64,000 nucleotides of DNA from Gemmatimonadales bacterium (GTDB lineage Bacteria > Gemmatimonadota > Glassbacteria > GWA2-58-10): positions 1 to 64,000 of the forward strand of contig JAJRTS010000100.1 of the NCBI GenBank assembly GCA_024278175.1, given 5' to 3'. The notes under the pieces were generated by a model that saw only the letters and a program-made list of their open reading frames with translations, did no database searches and had not been told where the DNA came from. Of the stretch, positions 35,151-44,373 are shown one piece after another. Position 1 is the stretch's first letter; every line of letters begins with the position of its first letter. Both the position numbers and the translations under genes were made by a program.

Positions 35151-35407
35151 GGCATCACTCCGGAGAAAGGCGGTAGCTGAGATTTGCGATGATGGAGTTA
35201 TTCAATCTGCACGTCCGTGGGAGCAATGGCAAGAGGGAGGGGGAAGGGCGTTATGCGATCAATTCAACAAATACAGATCAGAATCAGGGTTTGCAGCGGG
35301 CAAAGAGGAACGGCCCGGGTGACGCACGCGCCGCCCCCGCGGCAAGGATTGCTCCCCTGGCGGGAAACGCGCTATTACCTTGGGACAGCAGATAAATCGC
35401 CCGTTCC

Positions 35408-36457
35408 CTACCCCCCCACCCGCACCATCACTTTCAGCACGTCAGTCGGCTCCTTGTTCACCAGCTCGAACGCTTCGGCTGTGTCAGCCAGTTCATACTC
35501 GGCCGAAAGCATTACGGATGTGTCGAACCGCCCGGCCGCCATCGCCGCGATAACCCGCGGGAACTCGCCCCTGCTCACCCGGCTGGTACGGATAGTCGCC
35601 TCTTTCCAGACCAGCGTTTTCCAGTGGGCTCCGTAGCAGTGCGGCCCCTGGCCCAGCAACGTTATCCGCCCGCCGCTGCGGATCATCTCCACCGCCTGGG
35701 CCACCGGCGCCTTTTCGCCGATTACGTCCAGCTCGGCCTCGCCCACCGCCTCCAGCACCAGGTCGGCCCCGTCGCCGCCGGTCCATTCTTTTACTGTTTC
35801 AACCGCATCGGTTTTTGTGGAGTTGATCGTAATATCGGCCCCCACTTTTTCGGCCAGCGAGAGCTTGTAATCGCTCACGTCCACAACGGCCACCTTGCCG
35901 GCCGCCGTCAGCAGAATATTCTGCAGCACGGCCATGCCCACCCGGCCCGCGCCGAGCACCACCACGGTGTCGCCCGGCTCAACCGCGCTCACGGTTGTGG
36001 AGTGCATGCCGATACTGTAGAGCTCCACCAGCGCCCCGTCGCACTCATCGATATTCTCCGGCAGCTTGAAACACTGACCCGCATCGGCCACGGCCAGCTC
36101 CGCCAGTCCGCCGTCCAGGTCGATTCCCCGCAGGCGAAGGTTGCGGCAGGCGTTGTACTGCCCCTTGCGGCAGGCCGGGCAATCGTGGCAGGAGATAATC
36201 GGGTCGATGCAAACCCTCTCGCCCACGGCCAGGCCGCTCACTTCCGGGCCCACTTGCGCCACCCGCCCGGCGAACTCGTGGCCCTGGGTGCGCGGATAGA
36301 TCACCCGGCCCGCGAACTCGCCGCGGAAGGCGTGGATGTCGCTGCCGCAGATGCCCACGTACGACGGGGAGATCAGCACCTGGCCCGCTCCCGGCGTGGG
36401 GTCGCTGATTTCACGGTACTCGATTTTTTCCGTTGCTGTTGTCTGGGCCGCTTTCAT
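35408..36457 (-). CDS. zinc-dependent medium-chain dehydrogenase
   Basis: This 349-residue enzyme of the alcohol/polyol dehydrogenase class has GICGSDIHAFRG and TQGHEFAG with the catalytic zinc ligands, CHDCPACRKGQYNAC with the four Cys of the structural zinc, and VVVLGAGRVGMAVLQ for NAD(P) binding. The start at 36457 has GAGGA 9 bases upstream; an earlier in-frame ATG at 36499 adds 14 polar residues. Members oxidise sugars or sugar alcohols (L-threonine, sorbitol, galactitol and others). Its place near the GH88-like and propeller genes suggests a role in sugar breakdown. A gap of 256 bases before the next minus-strand gene shows nothing clear. Confidence 0.83.
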   Translation of the reverse strand: MKAAQTTATEKIEYREISDPTPGAGQVLISPSYVGICGSDIHAFRGEFAGRVIYPRTQGHEFAGRVAQVGPEVSGLAVGERVCIDPIISCHDCPACRKGQYNACRNLRLRGIDLDGGLAELAVADAGQCFKLPENIDECDGALVELYSIGMHSTTVSAVEPGDTVVVLGAGRVGMAVLQNILLTAAGKVAVVDVSDYKLSLAEKVGADITINSTKTDAVETVKEWTGGDGADLVLEAVGEAELDVIGEKAPVAQAVEMIRSGGRITLLGQGPHCYGAHWKTLVWKEATIRTSRVSRGEFPRVIAAMAAGRFDTSVMLSAEYELADTAEAFELVNKEPTDVLKVMVRVGG

Positions 36458-36686
36458 CTTTATTTGTCCTCTGATTTGTGTTTTCTCAGGGGTAGTCATT
36501 CCGTGGCAAGATACCCCGCATCACCCGCGCGCGCAAGACAGCCGCCGGGGCGGCGAGGCGCGATAAACAGGTTTTAACTTGCAATTCAGCGGGCCTGAGT
36601 GTAAGATTTGTGGCGATCTTTCTCACGATGATTGCCCCTGACACACACCCGCGCCGGAGCCGCCCGGCGGATTTCAGGTAAAGACC

Positions 36687-37670
36687 ATGGACAAGGCAAG
36701 GGCACAGAAAGTACTCGAAGAGCTTCAGATCGTCACCCGGATTATCTACTCCGGCCAGGTGCCGGATATCAAGCCCAGCGCCACGCTGCTGATCCGCAAC
36801 GTGAAGCCCTCGGATGAGCGGCCGTTTATCCGCAAGGACTCCTCGGGCCAGGCCCTGTTCTACATTGTCGAGGGCGAGGCCGGGGTCGATATCGGCCAGC
36901 CGGAGCGGATCATGGTGAGCAAAAACAACACGGTGGGCGAGATGAGCATGGTCAGCACGGTGCTCAACGCGCTCGACGACACGGTCAATATCGGGAGCCG
37001 TACGGCCGATGTCTATGCCGAGGAGCAGATGAAGCTGATCGTGTTCAACTACTCGGCGCTGGTGGATATCCTCAAGGACCCCGCCCCGGAACTGCGCGGC
37101 GTGCGCGGGCAGGTGATGATCAGCCTGAACCGGATCATGTTCAAGAAGCTGATGGAGGTCAACGACAACTTCCTGCACATCCTCACCGGCTACGGGTTGG
37201 AGCAGGGCGCCGAGGAGACGCAGTATCCGGCGCAGTTGCTCGATGCGTTGAACCTTTTCATGAAGAAAATGCGCGCTATTCCAAAACTCAGCATCGTGCC
37301 CCACGAGTTGCGGGGCATCCTGATTCGCGAAGGTGAGCCGAACTCGGATATCATCTTCATGCAGGATGGCATGGTCAAGATCAGCAGGGAAGTTGAGGAT
37401 CAGCTCACCGAGCAGAAAGAGCGGATCGAGCTCAACATTATCTCCGCCCCGGCCGTGCTGGGCGAGTCCTCGATCCTCAACTTCGGCTCGATCAGCACCA
37501 CCCAGGCCGAGGTGATCGATAAGGTGTTCGGTTACAGGATTGCCGTGCAGAGCCTGCTGCGCCACCTTCAGCGCTACCCCGACATGTTCACTCAGTTTTT
37601 CCTGCTGCTGCTGGAGTTGAACTATTTCCGCACGGTCAATATGATGAAAAAGACCTCCGCGCTTGGCTGA
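36687..37670 (+). CDS. protein with two cyclic-nucleotide-binding-like folds
   Basis: This 327-residue cytoplasmic protein has two cNMP-binding-like beta rolls. The first covers about residues 25-145 (LFYIVEGEAGVDIG, then NTVGEMSMVSTVL). The second covers about 205-310 (GILIREGEPNSDIIFMQDGMVKIS, then APAVLGESSILN). The VGEMS and LGESS stretches stand where the phosphate-binding cassette lies, but the conserved Arg and second part are not clear, so nucleotide binding is uncertain. There is no helix-turn-helix or kinase domain; a helical segment links the rolls. The ribosome binding site is weak (AGGTAAAG). It stands alone, followed by a 310-base gap with a repeat. Role unknown, perhaps a regulator that binds a partner. 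Confidence 0.75.
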   Translation: MDKARAQKVLEELQIVTRIIYSGQVPDIKPSATLLIRNVKPSDERPFIRKDSSGQALFYIVEGEAGVDIGQPERIMVSKNNTVGEMSMVSTVLNALDDTVNIGSRTADVYAEEQMKLIVFNYSALVDILKDPAPELRGVRGQVMISLNRIMFKKLMEVNDNFLHILTGYGLEQGAEETQYPAQLLDALNLFMKKMRAIPKLSIVPHELRGILIREGEPNSDIIFMQDGMVKISREVEDQLTEQKERIELNIISAPAVLGESSILNFGSISTTQAEVIDKVFGYRIAVQSLLRHLQRYPDMFTQFFLLLLELNYFRTVNMMKKTSALG

Positions 37671-37752
37671 GCTTTACGGCCGCGTCGTTTGTCCCGCTTA
37701 CTTCCCCGCCGGCAGGCCCTTTCCTGCGCCTGCCAGTAACCACCGCTTGGCA

Positions 37753-37966
37753 GCGTGTTGAAATATTCGAAAGTATGGGTATTATGTTGTCAAGGGCCGT
37801 TTCTCGCCAGGCCAGCTCAAAACGGAGCGAGCGATGCAACAGCTTGGTAAAAGATAAGTAACAGGATCAGTAAAAGAAATGGCTTGCCTTGCCCTTGGGC
37901 GCCCCAAACAAACGAAATATTTCACTTGAGGGCGTTGAACGCTTTTATTTCAACGCCCCTTTAACC
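37753..37966. repeat. dispersed intergenic repeat, copy B
   Basis: Second copy of the element at 117-329, in the same orientation. The left block GCGTGTTGAAATATT and the right block TATTTCAACGCC are inverted relative to each other, and the right side forms the hairpin GGGCGTTGAA / TTCAACGCCC. It fills most of the gap between 37671 and 37980 and ends 14 bases before the start codon of the first sulfatase-fold/TPR gene. Confidence 0.7.
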
Positions 37967-37980
37967 CGCTGGTGATTTCG

Positions 37981-40299
37981 ATGAGCAAGCTGGCCCTGAT
38001 ACGAGCTGTCGCCCTGCCTGCGGCGCTGCTGTTTGCCGCCTGCTCCACTGCGCCGGAGTTCAACCTGCTGCTGATCACGCTGGACACCACCCGCGCCGAC
38101 CGCCTGGGTTGTTACGGCTACCGGCTTGGCCATACCCCCACGCTGGACAGCCTGGCCGAGAGCGGCGTGCTGTTCGAGAACGCTTTCACTCCCGCGCCTG
38201 TTACCCTGCCGGCCCACGCCAGCCTGCTCACCGGACTCTATCCGCCCGTGCACGGTGTGCGCGACAACGGGATCTACCGTCTGGAGGACGAGGCGGTTAC
38301 CCTGGCCGAGTTGCTCGGCCGGGCCGGGATGAACACCGCGGCCGCGATCTCCGCTTACGTGCTCGCCTCGCGGTTTGGGCTGGCCCAGGGGTTCGCCCAC
38401 TACGACGAGCGGCTCAAGGAAGCGCCGGGCCAGAAAGCGGCGTTCTATGTGGAACGGTCCGCCGAAGAGGTTACAAACGCCGCCCTGCAATGGCTGGAAG
38501 GACGCGACAGGCGTAAACCGTTTTTTCTCTGGGTCCATTATTTCGACCCCCACTCGCCCTACGCCCCCCCCGCCCCGTTCGACTCGCTCTGCCCGGGGCG
38601 TCCGTACGATGGCGAGATCGCCTATATGGACAGCCAGCTCTGCCGCTTGCTGAGCGCGCTGCGACAGGGCGGGCAGTACGGGCGCACGCTGGTTGCAGTG
38701 GCGGGCGACCACGGCGAGGCCCTGGGCGAGCACGGTGAGCCGACCCACGGAATCTTCCTCTACAACTCCACTGTCCGCGTACCGCTGATCGTCAAATTCC
38801 CCGGCGGCGAGCACGCCGGCGGCAGGGTTGACGCCAATGTCAGCCTGGTCGATGTGTTTCCCACGGTGCTTGAGCGCGCCGGACTGAGTATCCCCGCCGG
38901 CATCCAGGGCCGCAGCCTGCTCCCGCTGCTGCCCGGCGCGCGCCGGGCCGTGCCGGGAGCCTCCCGCACGATCTATCTGGAAACGCTGATGCCCGAGCAG
39001 ACGTTCGGCTGGCACCGCCTGGAGGGGATGGTCCACGATAATCTCAAATATATCGCCGCGCCGCTTCCCGAACTCTACGACATTACCGCCGACCCGGGCG
39101 AAAGCAGGAATTTGGTTGAGCATGACGCGGAAGCGGCCCGGCGCTCGGCCTCGCGGCTGGCCAACCTGCAACGCGAGCTTGCCCGCCTGGCCAGGCCGCT
39201 CTCCGGCCGGGTGACGCTCGATGGCGAGTCCGCCCGGCGGCTGCGGGCGCTGGGTTATCTCTCCGGGGCAGAGGCCGCGGTTTCCGGTGAATCGCTGCCG
39301 GACCCCAAGCTGATGGTCCGCTCGCTGGGCCGCTTCATGGACGGCGTGATGGCCGAGGCCGGAGGCGAATACGAGGCCGCCCTGGCCGCGTTCGACTCCG
39401 TGCTGGCCGGGGACCCCGACAATCTTTACGCCATTCGCTACAAGGGTTTTGTGCTGATGGAGCAGGGTAGCGTGCGGCGGGCTATCGCTCAGTTCACCCG
39501 CGCGGTGGAGCTTCAGCCCGGGGGGGCGGCTAATTTTATGCTGGCGCTCGCCTGGTACCGGCTTGACTCGCTCGCCGCCGCCCGGACGTGGCTTGAGCGC
39601 ACTGTGGAAGTCCAGCCCGGCCACGCGCGCGCCCACGCTCTGCTGGCCGATATCCTGCTCGAAAGCGGTGAGGACAAACAGGCTGTAGCTCACATGCTGA
39701 CCGCCCGGAAGCTGGCCCCCCAGGACAAGGAAGTGCTCAACGACCTGGGCCGCCTGCTGCTGGGGCGTGGCGATCCGGCCGGGGCGGCGGAGTGTTTCGA
39801 GCAGGCCCTGGCGGTGGATCCTCACTATCCGCTGGCACTCTACAACCTAGGGATCGCGCTCTACCAAACGGGCGAGTACGGGAAGGCTGAAGAAGCTTTG
39901 GCCCTGGTGGCCGCAAAATATCCGGGGGATGAGAAAGTGCAGAACAACCTGGGAGTGGTGCGCGCCGCCCGCGGCGATCCGGATGGCGCACAGCGGGCCT
40001 ACCGGGCCGCGCTCAATGCTGACAGCACGTTCGCCCCGGCCTGGAACAACCTGGGTAATATCCTCGCCGCCCACGGACCCACGGACCGGGCAAAAATTTG
40101 TTACAAAACGGCTATCGCGTACGACAGCAACTATGCCCAGGCGTGGTTTAACCTCGGACGGTTATTGCTCAACAGCAGTAACGACGAGCCAGGGAAAGCA
40201 CAGGCGGCAAAAAACCTGCGGCGCGCCCTGAAACTGGCCCCCTCGGCCCCGTGGGCGGAGTCCGCCCGCAAGATGCTGGCACGGGCGGGAGGGGAGTGA
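37981..40299 (+). CDS. sulfatase-fold lipoprotein with TPR domain, Thr nucleophile position
   Basis: This 772-residue protein has lipobox FAAC with Cys21. Residues 25-390 form the sulfatase/alkaline-phosphatase core: Asp35 and Asp40 in LDTTRADRLGCYGY, then TLPAHASLLTG with Thr75 in the place of the formylglycine Cys and His79 in place of the Arg, then AGDHGEALGEHGE. From about residue 440 to 770 TPR units repeat (YNLGIALYQTGEYGKAEEAL, WNNLGNIL). I chose the ATG at 37981; a GTG at 37972 lacks a ribosome binding site. A closely similar gene follows after 2 bases. Without the Cys it is unlikely to be a classic sulfatase, and a phospho-group transferase or phosphatase is possible. The TPRs suggest a protein partner. 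Confidence 0.8.
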   Translation: MSKLALIRAVALPAALLFAACSTAPEFNLLLITLDTTRADRLGCYGYRLGHTPTLDSLAESGVLFENAFTPAPVTLPAHASLLTGLYPPVHGVRDNGIYRLEDEAVTLAELLGRAGMNTAAAISAYVLASRFGLAQGFAHYDERLKEAPGQKAAFYVERSAEEVTNAALQWLEGRDRRKPFFLWVHYFDPHSPYAPPAPFDSLCPGRPYDGEIAYMDSQLCRLLSALRQGGQYGRTLVAVAGDHGEALGEHGEPTHGIFLYNSTVRVPLIVKFPGGEHAGGRVDANVSLVDVFPTVLERAGLSIPAGIQGRSLLPLLPGARRAVPGASRTIYLETLMPEQTFGWHRLEGMVHDNLKYIAAPLPELYDITADPGESRNLVEHDAEAARRSASRLANLQRELARLARPLSGRVTLDGESARRLRALGYLSGAEAAVSGESLPDPKLMVRSLGRFMDGVMAEAGGEYEAALAAFDSVLAGDPDNLYAIRYKGFVLMEQGSVRRAIAQFTRAVELQPGGAANFMLALAWYRLDSLAAARTWLERTVEVQPGHARAHALLADILLESGEDKQAVAHMLTARKLAPQDKEVLNDLGRLLLGRGDPAGAAECFEQALAVDPHYPLALYNLGIALYQTGEYGKAEEALALVAAKYPGDEKVQNNLGVVRAARGDPDGAQRAYRAALNADSTFAPAWNNLGNILAAHGPTDRAKICYKTAIAYDSNYAQAWFNLGRLLLNSSNDEPGKAQAAKNLRRALKLAPSAPWAESARKMLARAGGE

Positions 40300-40301
40300 G
40301 C

Positions 40302-42622
40302 ATGGCCCCCATCAAGCGTAAAACCGCAGTGCCGGGGATACTCCTGTTGGCGTGCCTGCTCTGGCTCTCCTGCCTCGGGCCGCGGCCGTCTGGCTTCAAT
40401 CTCCTGCTGGTCAGTTTCGACACCACCCGCGCCGACCGGCTGGGCTGCTACGGCTACGGACGGCCCACCACCCCCAATCTCGATTTTTTGCCGAGCACTC
40501 TGTTCGTTTTGAACGCGCTTACACTCCTACGCCGATCACCCTGCCCGCCCACGCCAGTCTTTTTACCGGGGCCTATCCGACAAGCCACGGGGTGCGCTCC
40601 AACGGGATTTTCAGTCTTGGCGGGGATCTGCCCACCCTGGCCGGGTCGTTCCGCGAGGCCGGCTACCAAACGGCCGCGTTTGTCGGCTCGTTCGTGATGG
40701 ACTCCCGCTACGGACTGGCCCGCGGGTTTGACCATTACGACGACGACCTGGCTGCGGGGGGACGCCGCAGCTGAGTGCTGAACCAGCGCGAGCGCACGGC
40801 CGGGGCGGTGACCGACGCCGCATTGAAATGGCTGACAGCCCACGATAAAAAACCGTTTTTCGCCTTCGTCCACTATTACGACCCTCATCGTCCGTTCGAG
40901 GCTCCCGAGCGGTTCGCCCGCCGGTTCGAGGACCCCTACGACGCCGAGATCGCCTATGCCGACAGCCAGTTCGGCCGCCTTGTGGCCGCGCTCGATTCGC
41001 TGGGCCTGGCGCGCGGCACGGTGATCGCCGTGGTGGCCGATCACGGCGAGGGCCTGGGAGACCACGGCGAGGACACCCACGCTCTGTTCCTCTATAACTC
41101 CACGGTCCGCGTGCCGGTTGTGATCCACGTTCCGGGCCGGCCCGCGCTGGCGGGGACTGTCAGCAACCGGGAGGTCAGCCTGGTGGATATCGCCCCCACG
41201 CTGGCCTCGCTCTGCGCGGTGGTAACGCCGGATGGGTCGCAGGGACGGGTGCTGCTGGCCGGGGATGGAACGGGGCCACCACCCGGCGGCCCGCCCCTGT
41301 ATCTCGAAAGTTACTATCCCTACTACAGCCACGGCTGGAGTCCGCTGGAGGGGGTTATCGATGGGCGGATGAAGTATGTTCGCGCCCCGCGGCCGGAGCT
41401 ATACGACCTGGCCGCCGATCCCGCCGAACTGGTAAACCTGTACGGAGCTGACCCTGAACGTGATGAAAAATTCGAGCGCGTGCTGGCCAACGTTCGCCGC
41501 GCTGTCACGCCGCGCGCTCAGGCTGTCGCCGCCCGCGCTCCGCTCGGCGAGGAAAGCCAACGGCTGCGCTCGCTGGGCTACGTGGCGGGCAATCTGTCGC
41601 CTCCGCCCGGGGATTTCTCCGGCCTGCCGGACCCCAAGCTGATGGCCCCCACCCTGAGCGCCTACATGCTGGGGGTGAGCTACATGTCCGACGGCCGTCT
41701 GGACCTGGCGGCCAGGGAGTTCGAGCGAGTGCTGGAAGGCGATTCGACCAATTACGCGGTTTGGGAATTTCTCTCGGAAACCGAACTTCTGCTGGGAAAT
41801 CCGCAGGCGGCCGAACGCGCCGCCCGCAAGGCCGCCGAAGCCCCCGAGCCGGGCGTGCGCACGTGGTTCTGCCTGGGGATGAGCCTGCTGGAGCAGGCCG
41901 ATACGGCTGGGGCCGTGAAGATGTTAGAACGTACACTGCAAAAAAACCCGCTCTACGGCCCGGCGCTGGCTGTGACTGCCCGGATCGAGGACGCGCGCGG
42001 CATGCGGAAGCAGGCCCTGGAGTATTACTCGCGGGCCTTGGAGGCGATGCCCGCCAACGCGGAACTGCTGACCGATTACGGCTCCTGTCTGCTGGCGGCG
42101 GGGAGACCATCGGAGGCCGAGGGATACTTGCGTCAGGCGGTAAAAATTCCCGGTGCACCCTGGCGCACCTGGTTCAACCTGGGTGTGGCCTGTCAGCGGC
42201 AGGGGAAGCCCGCCGAGGCGCTGGCTGCTTACCGCAGCGCGGCGCGAGACACGCTGGCCGCGCCGCGGGTGTTTAACAATCTGGGGATCTGCCTGTTCTC
42301 GCTGGCGGAGTACGGGGAGTCGGAAAAAGCGTACCGCGCCGCGCTGGCGCTCGATGATACCTACGCCGAGGCCTGGAACAACCTGGGCGGTTCTCTGGCC
42401 GCGCAGGGGGAAATAGCCGGGGCGGCGCAAGCATACGCCCGTGCGTTGGAAATTCAGCCCCGCTACCCGGACGCGTGTTTCAACTATGCCCTGCTGCTGG
42501 CCGAGCGGCTGGACCAGCCGGACTCGGCGGCGACGCTGATCGCCCGGGGGATCAGCGTGGAACCGGATTCACCGCGGGCGCGCGCGATGGCGGATTTCGC
42601 CGGTAAACTTCGCGCTCCGTAG
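40302..42622 (+). pseudogene. second sulfatase-fold/TPR lipoprotein, disrupted by three single-base indels
   Basis: This is a paralogue of the preceding gene, starting at ATG after GGAGGGGAG, with lipoprotein leader LLACLLWLSC. The frame shifts near 40484-40489 (T6, where T7 would give LDFFAEHSVRFERAY). It shifts again at 40756-40761 (G6, where G7 gives GGTPQLSAE), and back at 40783-40784 (CC, where C gives AEQRERTAG). An in-frame TGA at 40772-40774 results. Correcting all three gives 773 residues, one more than the intact paralogue. The core keeps TLPAHASLFTG (Thr nucleophile place) and ADHGEGLGDHGE, and the C-terminal half is TPRs. The GTG at 40775 could start a shortened 615-residue product. 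Either real decay or assembly error. Confidence 0.82.
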
Positions 42623-42721
42623 ACCCTCGGTTTATTGACACAATTGTAGCCCGCCCCCATATTGCTGACACGACTTAAAGCTCCATATTGAAGGGAAACC
42701 AAGCTCATAGCGAGGAGATAA

Positions 42722-43888
42722 ATGGATAAGCACTCTCACCCCCACGGGGCCGGACATCCCGGCGGCGGACACCCCGGCTCAATGCCGACCAGCGGCGGCG
42801 GTGGCCCGGAGCCGCTGGGCAACGCTCTTCGGCTTGTATTCTGGGAAACGACAGCGGGCTGCAACCTGACCTGCCGGCACTGCCGCAGGTTGGATCTGGC
42901 CCAGGACGGCCTGGCCCCCGGCGACATGAACACCGAAGCCTCCCTGCGCCTTATCGACAGCATAGTCAAGTTCGCCAGGCCGATTCTGGTACTCTCGGGC
43001 GGGGAGCCGATGATCCGGCCGGACATATTGGAGCTGGCCCGTTACGCCTCGGACAGGGAGTTGCCCGTGGCGCTGGCCACCAACGGGACGATGATTGACG
43101 GCGAGGTGGCCGACAGGATCGTGGCCTCCGGCGTGCGGCGGGTCTCGATCAGTTTCGACGGTTCCGACGCGGCGGTGCATGACCTGTTCCGCGGGCTGCC
43201 CGGTTCGTTCGACAAGGCGGCGGCGGGGTTCAGGGCGCTGCGCGAGCGCGGAATGAGCATGCAGGTCAACTGCACGGTGGCCCGCCACAACGACCATCAG
43301 TTGGACGAAATAGTGGCCCTGGCCAGGAAGCTGGACGCCGACGCGCTGCACTTTTTCATGCTGGTGCCCGTGGGCTGCGGCGTGGAGTTGAGCAAGAAGC
43401 AGCAACTCAGCCCCCAGCGCTACGAAGAAGTGCTCAACTGGGTGTACGACAAGACGCTGGAAAACCCGGACATTCAGATCAAGGCCACCTGCGCGCCCCA
43501 TTATTTCCGGATTATTCTTCAGCGCGGCGGCAAGGAAATGCTGACCAGGGGGCACGGCCACGGCACCATGCACACGATGACCCGTGGCTGCCTGGCGGGC
43601 ACGGCGGTCTGTTTCGTCAGCCACACGGGCGAGGTGTTTCCCTGCGGCTACCTGCCCGTGAGCGCGGGCAACGTGAAAGAAACCGCGTTCGAGGAGATCT
43701 GGAACGAGTCGGACCTGTTCGGGGAGCTCCGGGATCCGGGCAACCTGACAGGCAAGTGCGGCCTCTGCGAGTACAAGAACGTTTGCCTGGGCTGCCGCGC
43801 GCGCTCGTTCGGTGAGCTGGGCGACTACCTGGCCGAGGAACCGTACTGCACCTACGAGCCAGTGCGGGTCAAGCGCCGGCGGACCTGA
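42722..43888 (+). CDS. radical SAM/SPASM enzyme, AhbD/NirJ-like
   Basis: This 388-residue protein starts at ATG after GAGGAG. The N-terminal 25 residues are rich in His and Gly (KHSHPHGAGHPGGGHPG) and may hold metal. The radical SAM cluster is Cys47-x3-Cys51-x2-Cys54 in GCNLTCRHC, followed by LSGGEPMIRPD. The C-terminal SPASM-type end has CLAGTAVCFVSHTGEVFPCGYLP, then GKCGLCEYKNVCLGCRAR, Cys patterns very like heme b synthase AhbD and NirJ. AhbD decarboxylates Fe-coproporphyrin III in the siroheme-dependent heme route. No other heme genes are nearby, so the exact substrate is open. TTGACA at 42636-42641 may belong to a weak promoter. Confidence 0.75.
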   Translation: MDKHSHPHGAGHPGGGHPGSMPTSGGGGPEPLGNALRLVFWETTAGCNLTCRHCRRLDLAQDGLAPGDMNTEASLRLIDSIVKFARPILVLSGGEPMIRPDILELARYASDRELPVALATNGTMIDGEVADRIVASGVRRVSISFDGSDAAVHDLFRGLPGSFDKAAAGFRALRERGMSMQVNCTVARHNDHQLDEIVALARKLDADALHFFMLVPVGCGVELSKKQQLSPQRYEEVLNWVYDKTLENPDIQIKATCAPHYFRIILQRGGKEMLTRGHGHGTMHTMTRGCLAGTAVCFVSHTGEVFPCGYLPVSAGNVKETAFEEIWNESDLFGELRDPGNLTGKCGLCEYKNVCLGCRARSFGELGDYLAEEPYCTYEPVRVKRRRT

Positions 43889-44067
43889 GCGCAGGCGGGC
43901 CGCAGCGTGGCCTCGGTGGATTCACCGCTTTCTTTTGGAAACAGTGTGTGAAACCGCAAAGGCTAAACCGCCAAAGTGTTCAGTTTCGAACAAACTTAAA
44001 GCGCCCTGAGAAGTACCTCAAAAGTCAACTTATTGATTTGCAAGGCTGTACCAGGATGGCCTCTCTC

Positions 44068-44083
44068 TGGCACGGATAATGCT
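44068..44083 (+). promoter_or_regulatory. sigma-54 type promoter
   Basis: TGGCACGGATAATGCT matches the sigma-54 consensus TGGCACG-N4-TTGCT at all but one position, with GG and GC exactly 10 bases apart (the -24 and -12 elements). It lies 59 bases before the start codon of the 61-residue gene. A tandem repeat GCACGATTGACA / GCACGATCGACA follows in the leader at about 44107-44130. No neighbouring activator gene is visible. The 180 bases before it, back to 43889, show no gene. Confidence 0.6.
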
Positions 44084-44141
44084 TTTCTTCCGGACAGCAG
44101 GATCGAGCACGATTGACAGCACGATCGACACGGAGGAAAAA

Positions 44142-44327
44142 ATGAGGCTTACGATGATGGCGATGGCCACGGACAGGCTGGGGTGTCAGTTCGATAGAGG
44201 GATTAAGTGGGAAATGGTGCTGGTGGAGGTGAAGGTGAGTGATGGCGGCGCCGCGCGGCCGGAGGAGAGCGGATATATTATCCGTATCCCGGCGATTGCC
44301 GGCATCGGGAAAATTGGTCCCAACTAA
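44142..44327 (+). CDS. 61-residue protein of unknown function behind a sigma-54 promoter
   Basis: A small gene starts at ATG (44142) just after the strong ribosome binding site GGAGG with a run of A between. The product opens MRLTMMAMATDRLGCQFDRG, has a beta-strand-like middle (WEMVLVEVKVSDGG) and ends in a Gly/Ile-rich stretch (IIRIPAIAGIGKIGPN). There is no signal peptide and one Cys. Promoter, ribosome binding site, frame and terminator all fit one short transcription unit of about 310 bases, which makes a real gene likely despite the lack of any family match that I know. A longer frame from 44079 would begin inside the promoter and is unlikely. Confidence 0.6.
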   Translation: MRLTMMAMATDRLGCQFDRGIKWEMVLVEVKVSDGGAARPEESGYIIRIPAIAGIGKIGPN

Positions 44328-44373
44328 CGGCGGTTTTACGGTATCATATGGATCCCCCCAGTGCTGCAAACGC

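Noticed and set aside
33270-35180. Long open frame of over 630 codons on the plus strand
   Set aside because: It lies opposite the jelly-roll/propeller gene, which has a signal peptide, ribosome binding site and clear repeats. The antisense text is rich in Val, Ala, His and Gln with no family pattern, a usual by-product of GC-rich coding DNA.
37945-39825. Long minus-strand frame of over 620 codons
   Set aside because: It is antisense to the sulfatase-fold/TPR gene, whose motifs and lipobox are clear. The minus-strand text has no recognisable domain.
40775-42622. Separate gene starting at GTG 40775
   Set aside because: It continues the sulfatase-fold domain in the same frame directly after an in-frame TGA, and correcting nearby indels joins it to the upstream part. 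It is not a gene of its own, although a shortened product is possible.
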